NCBI GenBank assembly: GCA_037447655.1
Contig: JBBHKE010001623.1
Coordinates: forward strand, 67,949-131,948
DNA from: Zygnema cylindricum
Lineage: Eukaryota; Streptophyta; Zygnematophyceae; Zygnematales; Zygnemataceae
DNA length: 64,000 nt
Direction: 5' to 3'
Positions 47,108-58,215 of this stretch are shown in pieces. The notes beneath the pieces were generated by a model that worked only from the letters and a program-made list of their open reading frames with translations, made no database searches and was not told the DNA's origin. The stretch's first letter is position 1; every line of letters begins with the position of its first letter. The position numbers were made by a program, and so were the translations under genes.

Positions 47108-47319
47108 ATTCCCTTATTTTCTAGTCTATCTTTTCTTTTAGTCCACACTTCTCCCTACAAATTTTAATTTGGGAGAAGGAACCGGCTTAGTCATCATATC
47201 TGCTACCATATCTCCATCTTGTCTATATTCCAAACTAATTATTTTATTCTCAACCTTCTCTCTAACAAAGCTCAAACGAATATCCATATGCTTTGCTTTA
47301 AAGTGATGCTTAGGGTTTG

Positions 47320-49105
47320 CTGCAATTGCAATCGCAGCTTAATTGTCACAAAATACTTTTTGCACTCCGCTCTTCATATATCCTAATTCTTGAAGCAAAG
47401 ATTTTACCCACATCAATTCTTTTACAGCCGAACACGAGGCCATATACTCAGCCTCCGTGATGGACTGAGCAATCACCTTTTGTTGCTTACTGCTCCAACA
47501 GCAAGCCCCATTCCCAACATACAACACATACCCAGTGGTACACCTCCTCATCGGAGCATCCCTGTAACTACCATCACTCAAAGTGGTGATATCAGTATTA
47601 TCCCCTCCCAAATGCAACCATAGATCTCTTGTTCCTATCAAGTACCGCATGACCCTTTTAGCCGCTTCCCAATCTTTCTTCCTATGATCATTCATACTCC
47701 TACTTAATACTCCCACAGCTGCCGCTATATCAGGACGCGTACAGTTCATAAAGTATATCAAACTACCGAGAACGTGTCTGTACGGAATAGTTTGCATGAA
47801 CTTGCTTTCCTCAGGTCCTAGCTCATTATCCAAGATCAAGACTCCCTCTTCTGAGCTCCCCTCATTTCCCTTCTTTAAGTCCATTGGAGTTTTACAACAG
47901 TTTGCTTTTTCCATTTGAAATTTTTCAAGCATATTCCCAAATGCTTCCTTTTGAGTTAGCCTAATTGTTTTCTTTTCTCTATCTCTCTCCATCTGAATTC
48001 CCAAAATGTACTTTGCCTCTCCCAAATCTTTCAGATCAAATCTACCTTTTAGATCCTTTTTCAATCTATTAATTTTCTCCATTGATTTACTCAAAACAAC
48101 CAAATCATCAACATATATGGCAATGAAAATTATACCTTCCTCGTCCTGAAATAAATAGGTAGAATGATCCGAACTGATTCTAATATATCCCAAACTCGTC
48201 AAAAACTCCTCCAGCTTTTTGCTCCATTGGCGTGGAGCTTGCTTTAGTCCATAAAGGGACTTTATCAATCTGCACACCTTGCTTTCCTCTCCTTTCTCCA
48301 CAAATCCTTCCGGTTGTCGCATGAAGATCTCTTCTTCCTATTCTCCGTGTAAGAAGGCGGTTTTGATGTCCATCTGGTGCACTTCCATGTCTTCCGCTGC
48401 CGCGAGACTAAATAGAATGCGGACGGAGGGGAATCTAACAACCGGAGCAAAAGTCTCCTCATAATCTATCCCCTCCTTCTGTGTGAACCCCTCTGCCACT
48501 AATCTGGCTTTGTATCGCTCGATAGTGTTATCTGGATTGAGCTTTAACTTAAATACCCACTTGCATCCTATCGGCTTTCTATCTGGAGGACAATCCACCA
48601 ACTCCCATGTGTTTGCTTCCATAATAGAAGCCATCTCATCATTAATAGCTGTCACCCATCTATCACCTTCCGGACTATTAACTGCTTCCGAGTAAGTCTG
48701 GGGTTCGCTCAAATGTGACAGCTTAGTTACCTTGTTGTTAGCTTGTCTCTCTCGGAGTCTCTTACTGCTTCTCCTTCCTCCTTCAAACTCCGACGCTGCG
48801 ATACGGGGTAATCTTGGGTTTCTCCGAACAACTTCACCTTCTCCCCTATCCGTGGAGTCCATATCCGGACGTTTATCGTCCATTTCTAGTCTTTCCTCGT
48901 TTTCTTCCTCAGTTTGAACCGGATGTTTTGACTCCAAGAGAGAGTCACTCTCGGTTAGTTTTTCCTCCATCTCTGCAAGGTCAGGCTGAACCGGAGTTCG
49001 ATTAGAAGTATTTGAATCTAACTCATTTTCGGATTCAATTCTAATTCTCACCAATTTGGTGTACTTGAAGGGATCTATGGACTTTCCCTCATCTATAACT
49101 ACCAA
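47320..49105 (-). pseudogene. element D reverse transcriptase and RNase H, broken
   Basis: Two long frames (49105-48338, then 48322-47339) separated by a stop after DIKTAFLHGE. Motifs: PIGCKWVFKLKLNPDNTIER, FAPVVRFPSVRIL, LYGLKQAPRQW, IAIYVDDLVVLSKSM and RNase H TEAEYMASCSAVKE. The second frame stops inside FCDN-stop-AAIAIAAN, where element A keeps FCDNQAAIAIA, so a Gln codon became a stop. Confidence 0.88.
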
Positions 49106-49641
49106 GTGTTTTACTAAAATTATGTCTTCTCTTCCGAGATCATAAACTCTATATCCTTTTACATTTTCATCATACCCAAGTAAGTATCTCGGCTTTCCTC
49201 TAGCATCTTTGCCCTCTCCACATGAAGATGAGGTGTAGCCACTCCCTGAGTGAGACGCCCAAGAATAAAATGAGTCGCCACGGTATTGTTGAAATCCTAG
49301 ATTTCAGTATCATTTGCCTCTGTTTTCTGTACAAGTACTACTGGAGCCGATACACTAGCCATCGGTGTGATTTTCTCCTTTCTTTTGTCCGACATGGTGC
49401 TTTTTGCAACATCCTCTACCCCCGCTGCCATTGCAGATCCTCCAGTGAACCGAGATCCTCTAAACCCTGGTGGAACTCCCAATTTAGCGGATGTCCGACG
49501 CACACGGCCACTCACAATGCCCCATAGCCATTTTTCAAACAATGAACCACTCATCATGGTTTCCCAATAAATGAACCTTGTTCCATTAAAAATGGGCACC
49601 CTATAGGGTGGGCCCATAACGTGTAATTCTGTGACCTCCAT
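49106..49641 (-). pseudogene. element D gag 5' part joined to pol by deletion
   Basis: Starts at an ATG 20 bp inside the 5' LTR: MEVTELHVMGPPYRVPIF, so the initiation codon and first residues are LTR-encoded and VMGPP is written by the primer-binding site. Continues through GTRFIYWETMM and VQKTEANDTEI to a stop. Shifted frames then read HFILGRLTQGVATPHLHVER and, directly after, DARGKPRYLLGYDE, which in element A lies ~2.5 kb of coding later. Confidence 0.8.
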
Positions 49642-50713
49642 TGGTACACAGAATGTCTTGCTTATGTGAAGCCTCTAGGATAGTATATGCACTTTTGACT
49701 TTGACAATGAATAAGTCCCACCCTGGGACACAAAAACATTAATTAATAACACCCCTGTGTAGATTGGACTCCTCGAGTCCGTTGCAAAAAGAATCACTGA
49801 AATTGCTAACCTGAGCATTAAGTTATGGTTGTTCAAAGACAACATATTTGTACAAATGGCCTCAGGGGAGAGGACTTTTCCAAATTTTGTCTAAGTCCTG
49901 AAAACTCCTAATAGCTACTCTAAACCAATCTACAAGAAGTACCTTAATAATTGTACATACAAAGTATAGCAGCCGTCGTACTTTATGTACGGATATATTT
50001 GGCACCATTCCGATCTGCCAAGTGGCAAAATAGGTCAATGGCATTCTGTCCGTTTTCTCTTCCGGCATCCTATAAGATGATGCCACGTGTCATTTCCTCC
50101 CATTTCGCCGAACATCTCCTAGATTGTCGTTATGACATACCGACACTCACGCGTGCCGTCCGTTCTTTTCACGGTGATCAATTTCAGCCGTGCGATCTGA
50201 CGGCGCGCCGAATAAATGTTGACCGTTGAATTTCACCGGTCAAATTTTTGTGTTGAACTTTGAATTGCGACGGTCAACATTCCGTGTTGACCGCTTAAAT
50301 ATTCTTCTTGCTTGGCGAGCCGTCGATCACGACATTTAATTTCGTCCGTTGAAATCAAATGTTCGTTTCATTTATTTCGTGCGGTACCACATTCCATGTT
50401 TCATTTCATTCCGTAAGTCGCTAAATGGAATATGTCGCTATGCCATTTTTAAATAGTTATCAATTATAATGTATGTATCGATTTATCAAGACGTAACGTA
50501 TAAGGCGGACGTCAAATCAATACGACCCTCGTTCAAAGGTTACAGGATCAAATTCTGTTTGTGTCAACATATATTTTGTAGGAGTTTTGTCTTATGTATA
50601 TCTTCTCATCTGTCTAAGGCAGCCATGGCTACCTGTCAATTCTCAGTGACTACGACAAGTATGAGAACTGCAAGACTCAAAAAAGGTAGAATATAAAACA
50701 TCACTTTTCAACA
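49622..50713 (-). repeat. 5' LTR of element D
   Basis: Pairs with the 3' LTR at 46028-47107 over its whole length with substitutions and small indels. Confidence 0.9.
50489..50708 (+). ncRNA. candidate LTR-antisense Pol III unit 8 (element D 5' LTR)
   Basis: A-like CGTATAAGGCG (50497-50507), B-like AGGATCAAATT (50544-50554), hairpin 50637-50670 (CAATTCTC against GAGAACTG around AGTGACTACGACAAGTAT), TTTT at 50705-50708. Confidence 0.4.
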
Positions 50714-50799
50714 ATAGGTACGTATGAATCGCATAAATTTAACGCAAGATGCCACCGTACCACGTCATAGTTTACCTGCCTTCACTGGGGAGGAAGTAA

Positions 50800-51471
50800 G
50801 GGTATGGTTACATCAGACGAAAAGTGAGGTTTAATACAAAATTTTTTACTTATCCGTACATGCAGTACTATATTTTTTGTGAGTTTTCTTGAAAACAACA
50901 ATACAGAAAATAAGATTACGATTCTCCAAGTATCCGAGAGCAAACATTTACCGTCCTATTACATTCTGGTCTTCATATGCGTAGCAATCGCTCCATCCGC
51001 TCCTGTATTCGAGAACCCACTTCGCGGAGGTATGTTCAACAATACAGAACCAGTCATTGCGCTACACCTGGATGATAGACACGTGCGTGGATGAAAAATG
51101 ACAATTTTCACACGTCCTCAATGTCATGTGTCTTGGGACAAGGTGACAGCAAAATCTTTGCCGAAAAAAATTACGGTTTTTTCTTGAAAATCAAAAGAAG
51201 AGTGAAGGAGATCTTTGAGGTACATTGACGTGGTACACTTGCGAAGTACACGTACGTAATACGCAAGTGCAGATTTCCATACGAAAATGGTCGGTTTCCA
51301 AATCTTTGACGATTTTAGAGATTTGATCGTCAACTTACGTGAAACCACTAAAATCAAAACACGTATGTAAAAACTTTTTTACAGACGATGCATGATGTAA
51401 CCGAGGCCTGTGTAATACGAAAATTTTGTTGTCCGTACTATTACAAAGACCTCTTGATGTAACCATACCCT
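50800..51471. mobile_element. TIR element with TAA duplication, first of a pair
   Basis: 672 bp. Inverted ends GGGTATGGTTACATCA and TGATGTAACCATACCC match perfectly. Flanked by TAA at 50797-50799 and 51472-51474. A 3-bp TAA target with GGG-starting ends fits PIF/Harbinger-type MITEs. No transposase. Confidence 0.85.
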
Positions 51472-51474
51472 AAG

Positions 51475-52192
51475 GGTCAATTACCATCAGTCGTTACTGT
51501 AAAGGTACGACCAACTCTACGGGTCGGGTTAATCGAGTCGATGTTCCACCACGAAGAATATGCAATACACGTGTTAAAAATTGAGTGGAACCACAAGGAT
51601 TTTGACAGAATATGTAAAATCTTCTATAAAAATTCACAACGACAAATTTCACTTCAAGTTTTCACTTGCGTACCATGTACTTGAGTACCATGTCATAATA
51701 CGACATAACTTTTGTACTTTCAGCAAATGCCATTCTTTTACGCCAGCTCATTTATGTTTTCCAACACGACAAAAATCCTTTGCCGGAAATAGTGTGACAA
51801 AAGAAATTGCTCGACGAAGGACCGTTTCGAAAATATTTTCTTAATTTTCAATTGCATTTTGAAAAGCACTTACCATGTGCAAATTCATCAACTTTCGTTG
51901 GCTTTCCATCATGACACGTAGCTTATTCATCCAGTGTGTCACTATTGATCTTTTTCTGTATCAGCCAACCCACCTCCTACAGGTACGTTGGCAACTACAT
52001 AAAAAAATGAAGCGAACTCCTCGCGGATGAACATCCGACGATCAGTATTACCTCCAAGACCTTCGGAGAGTTTTGGCAAGATTCTCTGTAATGTTGTTTT
52101 GCGTATATAAAGAAAATAAGAGGTACGGTCTAGTACGGATAGTCGCAGATTTCTGTAAACTATCCCACTTTTCAACTGATGGAACTCGACCC
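51475..52192. mobile_element. TIR element with TAA duplication, second of a pair
   Basis: 718 bp. Inverted ends GGGTCAATTACCATCAG and CTGATGGAACTCGACCC (14 of 17 pair). Flanked by the shared TAA (51472-51474) and TAA at 52193-52195. Related in end sequence to its neighbour and, along its length, to 19527-20938 in inverse orientation. Confidence 0.82.
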
Positions 52193-52378
52193 TAAGTCAA
52201 ATTTTCTTTGTCGTTCATGCAGCGTGGCAAAAATTGACTTTTGTAGCCACTAGGCCTATTGTGACAGTTCATGACAAATATCTTCAGTTCTGTAGTCATA
52301 TGGGCTACAGTACCGGGCCTACAAAATCGAATCATTTCGATTATTTGTTTTGCATATTTCATACCTGTAAGAGTGTAG

Positions 52379-52853
52379 CAGAGGTCGCAAACAGTCAACC
52401 GAAATCCTGACCAACCGTTAACCGACCGCCCGCGTCGTATCCGGAACGGATGCTGTTGCCAAATTTGGGGGGCCGGGCGGATTTGGGCTATTAATTCACA
52501 AAAAAAAAAAAAAAGAATCGGTTATGGTCTGGTAAGCAAAAAACGAAAAAAAATGAAATTTTTATACTGTCCATACAATCCAACATTATTGTAATTTGTA
52601 CTCTTGGTATCGTGAAAGTACGTGACATCATGATTATTTTTTTTCTTTATCATTTGTACTTTTTCAGGTACAGGCGGGAACGGGTAGTCGCAAGAAATCG
52701 AGTTTTGGTTAACTTTTATTTTTGTAAACTCGTTTCGGTTAACGGGTAACAATTTTGGAGCGTGATATAACCCGGTCGGGCGTCGGGTACTCAGATTTTG
52801 AAAAAAAAACGGTGGGTTTCGGTTATCTAAAATTTTGACTTTTGCGACCTTTG
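52379..52853. mobile_element. hAT-like non-autonomous element in copy A
   Basis: Ends CAGAGGTCGCAAA and TTTTGCGACCTTTG, the same family as 57356-58215 but inserted in the opposite sense and at a different place. Copy B has no insert at the matching site. The target duplication is not clear here. Confidence 0.65.
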
Positions 52854-53219
52854 CTGTAGGGATGCACAATTGCACATTGTACAATCTACACGTCGGCATG
52901 AAACTCGATCCGTTAGTCGATACGAAAAATACAAAATACATATTTTATCGCCGATAACCACCCGATGGTCATCTACCAATAATATCGGGAAACCAGACCG
53001 ATGGCCTTGACATGAACCGTACAGTACCGTACTATTCCACCAGATTTTCTCAAAACTATAAAGTACAAACCATGAAACCAAGTACAGTACTCCATAGATA
53101 TAGCTACTTGCACTTTTACGCGTTCAGTTATCCGTACGAACTGGATATCTCTCTCCATGAATTTTCAAATGTGACTTCCGTCCCACTGTCCTGAATCTCT
53201 CCAACTCCTCTCATTTCCT

Positions 53220-53280
53220 TCTTTGTGAAGCTAAACCCTAAAATACCTCAGAAACCCTAATTTTTTGGAAACCCTAAACA
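53220..53280 (+). promoter_or_regulatory. cluster of telo-box motifs before PsbP-gene exon 1, copy A
   Basis: Three AAACCCTA(A) motifs within about 50 bp directly upstream of the ATG at 53306; the same cluster precedes copy B (58690-58745). Telo-boxes near plant transcription starts are known; function here is inferred. Confidence 0.55.
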
Positions 53281-54149
53281 AATTAACACCTTTTCAACTG
53301 TTTCTATGGCTACTGTTAGTTCCTGCTCAGTTTTGTCTTTAGTCTCTCCCGGTTATGGAATAGAGAGTAAAAGTGTTAAGGAAGGAGTATTAATTTCTGA
53401 CTTCGTGTCAAAACCTGTATCCATGTTTTTGTCTTCTAGTGGTTCTTCTGTCTTATCCAGAAGAAAATTTGAAGTTTTTTCCATGTCCTCAGACAACCAA
53501 AATCGAAGGTGAGATATTTTTTCACTGTTTGACTCTGTTCGACTCTGTTGGACTCTCCTTGACTTTAATGGCATTCATTTAAAATATATTTGGTACTTTT
53601 TTCGAAATAGCATAAAATGCCTTTTAAAACCCTAAAAACTGACAACCTTGGGAGAAGCCCTAATTTCTGCAGTTTTAGGGTTTAGCATGAAAAGAGGCAC
53701 CAAAATTACTTAAGTAATAAATTAATTTCTTAAAAGGTAGATAGTTGAACTTTTCGTGTAGTTGAACTTCTCATTTAGTTGAACTTTCTGTATAGTTGAA
53801 CTTTTCATGTAGTTAAATTTTTCGTACAGTTGAACTTTTTGTATCGTTGTTATATTGTTTTTTTGTATTGTTGTTTTGTTTTGTGTATAGTTGAGCTTTT
53901 CGTATAGCTGAGCTTTTTGTGTAGAATTAAAAAATATAATTGGACTTTTTTTTGTTTCTATTTCCCGGATTTGAACGTTTTCCCGGAAAATATTAAATTT
54001 GTACTAGACCACGAATAATAGTGGCTAGACCACTATTATTTTCAGCCCGAGGGAGTGAAGATTATGGTATTGACATTTTTTTTGCATAATTTTTTTTAAT
54101 TGATATGATACGAAAGACTTTGGCCCCTAAAGGACATTGACATAGAATC

Positions 54150-54405
54150 TGTGACAACCTCAACACCACTCCCTTCCCCCTCAAAAACCTTCCCTCTTCC
54201 CTCTCATTTTCTTCCCCTTCTTCCTTCCCTTTTCCTCTTCTTTCAATTCCCTTTCCTTCCCTTCCCTTCCCTTACTTTCTCTTCCTTTCCCTTCCCTTCC
54301 CTTACCTTCTCTTCCCTTCCCTTCCCTTACCTTACCTTCTCTTCCCTTCCCTTACCTTACCTTCTCTTCCCTTCCCTTCCCTTCCCTCCCCGTCTTTTCC
54401 CCTTC
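54150..54405. repeat. CCCTT-rich minisatellite in intron 1, copy A
   Basis: CTTCCCTTCCCTTAC-type units, pyrimidine only. A shorter version is in copy B (59560-59770). Confidence 0.85.
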
Positions 54406-54783
54406 CCTTTGCTTACCTTGAATTTATTGCTCTGGTAAGTATATAAAATGTTAAATACTATGAAGCTGTTCGGGTTCGTCTTTGCATGAAATACTGGTCC
54501 TTATATTTATAGTGGTATGGTTTAGGATATTTGGACAGTGCACTTATCAACAAGAGAAAGAACTTAGAAAGAGAAAGGAAAGAGAGAGAAAGAAAGAGAG
54601 AGAGAGAGAAAAGAAAGAGAGAGAGAGAGATGTGAAAGTCAAATGTTGCTCAAGTAGATATTTTCTAAATGGAGATTGACTTGTTTAAGTCTACCTCGTT
54701 GTGAATCATTCTCAATGGCTTATGAATCCTGTTAAGCTAATTGAACAACAATATATGTTTCTTATTATGTCATATTGTACCTT

Positions 54784-55000
54784 AAGCCGTCGATCGCTAT
54801 TAAAAGAGTTATTAGTGTAAATGCGAAATTAGAATGTATAACACTAATTTAGTATAAGGAGACGTGACGGATTGCAGGCCACTTCCTTAAATAGTGTTAT
54901 TAACACTATTTTATGATTTCTACCAAAAAAAGTTGCGTCTGAATTAGTGTTATAGCGTTGTTAAATCTAATAGCGTTGAGAGGAAAATTTGGCTTTTCTA
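54784..55000. mobile_element. decayed TA-type MITE in intron 1, copy A
   Basis: GCCGTCGATCGCTATTA start and internal GGAGACGTG...GCCACTTCCTTAAATAG block match MITE 1 at 35486-35525. Present in both duplicates (B: about 60150-60340), so it predates the duplication. The right end is lost. Confidence 0.6.
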
Positions 55001-55584
55001 ATGCTTGGAAATATGGAGTTGTCATACCCTCTCTGTGTACTTATAAACAAAAATTCCAAAACAGTTGATGATGTGAACTCTTAATACAGTTAAATTTGAC
55101 TTTTCTACAGTTGAGGTTGACTCTCAATATAGGCGAGGTTGACTTTTGAAACAGTTAAAGGTCGACTCTTCCGACAGTTGAGGTTTTTTTTTCATATTAA
55201 TTTTAGGTTTTTCTTTCATATTTATTCTAGGTTTTTTTTTCATATTTATTCTAGGTTTTTCTTTCATATTTATTCTCATGTCTACATTAGGGTTTGGATG
55301 GGCCAGGAACGACCACGATAAACAATCGCGACGTGACATTTTGAAGCTTGCCACATTTAGTTTTGTCTCATTAGGTGCTTCCGTGGGTGAAAAAAATGGA
55401 AATGCGAAAGCCGGAACCTTTTTGTTTCCTCCTCAAGGATATCGTGCATATGTTGACCGTTTGGATGGATATTCATTCTTCTATCCTGATGATTGGGTCC
55501 AGGTATACATTGTCTTTTTGTACTTTCTCAGTTTCCTAAAGGTTGTCATAGGACCGTAAGAGAAGGTGTTGCTAAATTTTTTGC

Positions 55585-55792
55585 CAATTTGTTCGGTCCA
55601 GGTGTACATTGTTGTACTTTAGGTGTACATTGTTGTACTTCAGGTGTACATTGTTGTACTTCAGGTGTACATTGTTGTACTTCAGGTGTACATTGTTGTA
55701 CTTCAGGTGTACGTCGTTGTACTTCAGGTGTATATTGTTCTACTTCAGGTGTACATTGTTGTACTTCAGGTGTATATTGTCTACTTCCATCA
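55585..55792. repeat. 21-bp minisatellite next to the exon 2 donor, copy A
   Basis: About nine copies of GGTGTACATTGTTGTACTTCA. The unit resembles the exon 2/intron 2 border (GGTCCAGGTATACATTG) and starts with AGGT like a donor site. Copy B has only about 3.5 units (60911-60990), so the array has changed length since duplication. Confidence 0.9.
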
Positions 55793-56195
55793 GTTTTACA
55801 AAGGTGTTGTTAGAGTTTCTGTTTGTTTTGTTTTGGGAATCTGCAACGTTTGGATTTGTTGTGTTTAATTTAGGACTTAAAAAATTAGACATACTGAGTT
55901 GATGGATGCCATAGTAAGAAAAGTACATTACCCATTACCCACCGTAATTAATTTGGACCCGACCACTAATTTTGAGCTGTCTATTTGATGGTTTCTCCTG
56001 TGGGACTGACAATTTATATGAAGTGTAGGGAGAGGGAGAGAGAGAGGGAGAAAGAGGTAGAGGGAGAGGAGAGGAGAGAGACAAGGAGAGGGAGTGGGAG
56101 AGGTCACATTATCTGAAAACACCATACCTGAAATTTTGTGGTCTTGGACCAAAATCATGCAAATAAAAATAGCCAATAAAATCACTAGGCCAATA

Positions 56196-56410
56196 CACTA
56201 CTAGCCTTAACAACACTAATTTGGTGCTGGTTTTTTTCTGGTCCAACATAAAATAGTATTAATAATAGTGATTGTTTTTTCTTAACGTTAATTAGAGTAA
56301 ACTTCATAGTTGAAAAAGCTCTATCACATAAATTAGCGTCAATTACTCTAATTGTTTTTTTTTGTTTTTTTACTCTAATTTTTTCATTACTCTAATTACG
56401 ATTCGCGGTG
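56196..56410. mobile_element. TA-type MITE 2
   Basis: 215 bp from CACTACTAGCC to CGATTCGCGGTG, flanked by TA at 56194-56195 and 56411-56412. The matching position in copy B carries a relative (61427-61633). Confidence 0.7.
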
Positions 56411-56417
56411 TACAGTA

Positions 56418-56967
56418 CACCGTCAATCGCTATTAGAGTATATAACGCCAATTCGGTGCCCTTTTTTCACAAAAAAAAACCTTAAATACAATCCATAATT
56501 CTATTTTTCCATTATTCTAATTAGGGTTTTATTTCAATTAGCGTTAATAATGGAAGTACACCTCGATGGAAATAGTGTGGCGTACGGAAAGGATATCTCT
56601 GTACGAAATGGTATTTTTTGAATTACAAAGGCATAAAAAGACACTTAACATTATTGCGCACACATGTGAATCTGCAATGGAAGAAAGAGACGCAAACTCG
56701 TCGAAAAAAATCACGTTATCATATGTTCGTCTGTCGACCGTGTGAACAACGCGACGGCGTACGAATTATCAGAATTTGTACGGATACACATATTACTGTA
56801 GACATTTTAAGGGCGGGTATTTATTTTTCTGGACAACCCAAATTATAGTTAGTGATTAATTAGTATATATATATTTTTTCAAAAAAATAAAATTCCCGAT
56901 TAGTGTTAATAACACTAATTCTTTTTTTACGCTATTTATTCCTTTACTCTAATAGCGATTGACGGTG
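56418..56967. mobile_element. TA-type MITE 3
   Basis: 550 bp. Inverted ends CACCGTCAATCGCTATTAGA and TCTAATAGCGATTGACGGTG, perfect over 20 bp, with TA at both sides. Holds a 76-codon frame (56618-56848, CRPCEQRDGVRIIRIC) that I do not recognise. Confidence 0.85.
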
Positions 56968-57355
56968 TACTAAACTGTACTGCATTTTATATGTACGAAT
57001 CAATTGCGTCGGTCTACGGCAGGATACCACATCACAGTGTACTTACTTCCCACTGGCAAGGACGTGAGTCAAATTTTCTTTGTCGTTCATGCAGCGTGGC
57101 AAAAATTGACTTTTGGAGCCACTAGGCCTATCTTGACAGGTCATGACATATATAGACATAATGTCATATGGGGCTTTGGGCTACGAGGCCCACAAAATCG
57201 AATAAGAATCTTAGCCCATGTTTGTTTTACATATTTCATATCTGTACGATACACAATCGACGCGTCGATATATAAACCAGTTCGATCTATTAGCCGATAC
57301 GAAACGATTTAAAATAGTGAAAATACATACTTTATCGCCAATAAACACCCGATGG

Positions 57356-58215
57356 CAGAGGTCGCAAAAGTCAAAAATTTTCATACCCGAAACCGACTGT
57401 TTTTTTTTTTTTTAATTTCTGAGTAACCGACGCCCTACCGAGTTTTGTCACGCTCCAAAATTGTTAACCGTTAACCGACCGTCGTTTACGATTTTTTTTT
57501 TTAACCGAATCTTGATTTTTCGCGACTAACCGTGCCCGCCCGTAACCGAAAAAGTACAAAATTAAATCAATGTACGACGGAATAAGCCAATAATTACGAA
57601 TTGTCGCGTTCCCTAAGATTTGCGAAATGAATAGTGTTACTACTGTGTTAGATTTGCGACGCTTTGTCGCGTTGCCTAAGATTTGCGAAATGAATACTGT
57701 ACTACCGTGTCAGATTTGCGACGCTTTGTCGCGTTCCCTAAGATTTTCGAAATGAATAGTGTACTACCGTGTCAAATCTGCGACGCCTTGTCGCGTTCCC
57801 TTTGATTTGCGAAATAAATAGTTTACTACAGTACCGTGTCAGATTTGCGACGCTAATCATGATGTCACGTACTTCCACGATGCCAAAGAGTACAAATTAC
57901 ACGAATGTTGGATTATCTTTTTGTAAGATTCGCGAAATGAATAGTGTTAGTACCGTGTCAGATTTGCGACAGTAATCATGATGCCACGTACCAAAAGTAC
58001 AAAGAACAATAATGTTGGGAAAAAAAAGTACAAAATTTTCATTTTTTCTGGTTTTTTGTTTGACCGACCGTAACTGACCGTTTATATTTTCTTGGTGAGT
58101 CAACCGACCGTAACCGCCCGACCCCCAAAATTTGGCAACCGAATCCGTTCCGGATCCGGCGCGAGCAGTCGGTTAACTGTCGGTCACGGTTTCGGTTGAC
58201 CGTTTGCGACCTCTG
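57356..58215. mobile_element. hAT-like non-autonomous element in copy B
   Basis: 860 bp. Ends CAGAGGTCGCAAA and TTTGCGACCTCTG, with an exact 8-bp target duplication CCCGATGG (57348-57355, 58216-58223). The 8-bp duplication and CAGAGG end are hAT traits. Copy A has one CCCGATGG at about 52962, which is the unfilled site. No transposase. Confidence 0.9.
57600..57990. repeat. ~61-bp minisatellite inside the hAT-like element
   Basis: Four full copies of a unit with TGTCGCGTTCCCTAAGATTT and ACCGTGTCAGATTTGCGACG at 57601-57853, plus a partial copy at 57921-57975. Confidence 0.88.

Larger units (their letters stand above)
46028..50713 (-). mobile_element. copia retrotransposon D, internally deleted
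   Basis: LTRs 49622-50713 (5', 1092 bp) and 46028-47107 (3', 1080 bp). The primer site CGTTATGGGCCCACC lies just inside the 5' LTR and a purine tract AGAAAATAAGGGAAT precedes the 3' LTR. The interior keeps the start of gag, then jumps within a few codons to the region just before RT, so most of gag, the zinc knuckle, protease and integrase are missing. Flanking 5-mers (CGAGT left, ATAGG right) do not match, so the ends may have been changed by recombination or deletion after insertion. Confidence 0.9.
53306..55502 (+). pseudogene. duplicated 5' exons (1-2) of a PsbP-domain gene, copy A
   Basis: Exon 1 53306-53508 and exon 2 55307-55502, both open, with GT-AG borders in phase. Exon 1 codes a Ser-rich plastid transit sequence (MATVSSCSVLSLVSPGYGIE). 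Exon 2 codes a twin-arginine lumen signal (SRRDILKLATFSFVSLGASV, cleavage likely after NAKA) and the start of PsbP (YRAYVDRLDGYSFFYPDDW). The exon 2 product equals that of copy B. No exon 3-4 follows before copy B, so alone it gives a stub ending in the intron. It may be dead, or an alternative first-exon set spliced to the exons at 62.1 kb. Confidence 0.75.
52196..56260 (+). repeat. duplication unit, copy A
   Basis: Direct copy of 57066-61520: shared 5' block (AGTCAAATTTTCTTTGTCGT), PsbP-gene promoter, exon 1, intron, exon 2 and following intron. Identity in exons is about 97% or higher. Differences are mostly transposon insertions and repeat-number changes. Confidence 0.9.

Noticed and set aside
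55493-55902. Cys/Thr-Ser-Gly-Val-His repeat protein
   Set aside because: The three open frames all arise from the 21-bp intronic minisatellite next to the exon 2 donor.
57600-57990. Regular ~61-bp repeats as a CRISPR-like array
   Set aside because: Units are contiguous without unique spacers and lie in a eukaryotic transposon: a minisatellite.
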